Shown: in pieces, positions 63,736 through 64,000 of the stretch
Layout of the letters: each line of letters starts with the position of its first letter
Numbering within the stretch: position 1 is the stretch's first letter
From: Hermatobates lingyangjiaoensis
Lineage: Eukaryota > Arthropoda > Insecta > Hemiptera > Hermatobatidae
Length of the DNA stretch: 64,000 bases
Assembly (NCBI GenBank): GCA_026182355.1
Contig: JAPFBL010000008.1
Span: 1,427,501 to 1,491,500 of the forward strand
Direction of reading: 5' to 3'
Translations under genes and position numbers: made by a program
The notes under the pieces: generated by a model
What the model saw: only the letters and a program-made list of their open reading frames with translations
The model's database searches: none
Told to the model about the DNA's origin: nothing

Positions 63736-64000
63736 TATTCATACTAGGTTGTTATTGTAATTTAAATATTGCCTCCAATATCACATGTGGTTGCTTTCTT
63801 GTTGTACGAGTAATTTCATTGTATAGTTTGTAAGCATTTCTCGGTAATTTAATCCCATTTATGGTTAGAGCATGTTCCTTGAGCCCACCTGAAGTCAGGT
63901 GCATTGTAAGTTTTCATGAAAGTGAAGTCCTGACAGAACCAACATATGTAGATCCTACGGGCGTCCAGTTCCCAATATTACATTGACACTCATATTGGTT
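63736..64000 (-). pseudogene. PLE family E GIY-YIG endonuclease fragment
   Basis: From the edge: NQYECQCNIGNW, GSTYVGSVRTSLS, then after a frameshift KLTMHLTSGGLKEHAL, INGIKLPRNAYKLYNE and VILEAIFKL. It aligns with family B (YRYHCKIGDCELLNSTYIG, RRLTMHLAAGGPKDH, VEALNIL), but is clearly a different family. Cys residues, YVG and the H are present; the frameshift near 63895 inactivates it. The RT lies outside the window. Confidence 0.7.

Larger units (their letters stand above)
63607..64000 (-). mobile_element. PLE family E copy, runs off the right edge
   Basis: Minus order: coding end (64000-63736), short spacer, hammerhead (63726-63691), tail (acacagaactaaggaacg in antisense) and (TA)n at 63560-63606. 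The tail resembles the 13.35 kb end. Confidence 0.75.

Overview
This is a eukaryotic, strongly AT-rich (roughly 70% by eye) repeat-dominated window with no recognisable host gene. Nearly every open frame that looks like a real protein belongs to a retroelement. The species is not identifiable from the sequence. An arthropod is suggested by LINE and SINE 3' tails made of CCTAA (TTAGG) units, the canonical arthropod telomere repeat, and by tRNA-derived SINEs; this is inference.

The main content is at least four protein-level families of Penelope-like elements (PLEs) with a reverse transcriptase (YVDD) and a C-terminal GIY-YIG endonuclease. Family A is at 16.39-18.87 kb, B at 48.49-51.05 kb, C at 51.05-52.55 and 53.10-54.91 kb, D in fragments at 0-2.1, 9.7-10.6, 13.3-13.6 and 23.95-24.66 kb, and E runs off the right edge. 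Their ends carry hammerhead-ribozyme motifs (CUGANGA, a short stem II, GAAA, then a very short palindromic stem III). In several families the hammerhead is followed by a conserved ~60-codon N-terminal ORF piece ending in GLLPxxTNI exactly where a (TA)n microsatellite begins. Almost every copy is folded back: a 5'-truncated copy is joined to an inverted copy of its own 3' end, so hammerheads lie at both outer ends and (TA)n lies outside. Extreme cases are just two head-to-head hammerhead ends (45.2 and 55.1 kb).

The second theme is a non-coding element of 1.6-2.1 kb with four near-complete copies (0.14-1.80, 13.64-15.28, 42.08-44.17, 60.41-62.42 kb) and several fragments. Both ends have the palindromic motif ctttactataagtaaag, there is a TG/GGGT-rich microsatellite near the 5' end, and a GAGTG/CACTC hairpin lies just before the 3' end. 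It resembles non-autonomous Helentron-associated (HINE/DINE-like) elements. Two copies sit just downstream of PLE family D stop codons.

The third theme is a LINE/SINE pair. Two fragments of a non-LTR retrotransposon ORF2 C-terminus (4.33-4.71 and 57.01-57.31 kb) have a ~70-base 3' tail that is also the tail of a tRNA-derived SINE (38.65 kb and other copies). Further pieces are a LINE RT fragment (20.8 kb), an RNase H-like remnant (35.4 kb), a GC-richer broken ORF with an inverted relative (27.0 and 31.6 kb), a possible non-autonomous LINE derivative (36.9-37.7 kb), a G-rich 19-bp minisatellite with higher-order structure (39.0-39.7 kb) and a degenerate 58-bp tandem repeat (55.7-56.0 kb). The remaining AT-rich stretches show nothing I can support.
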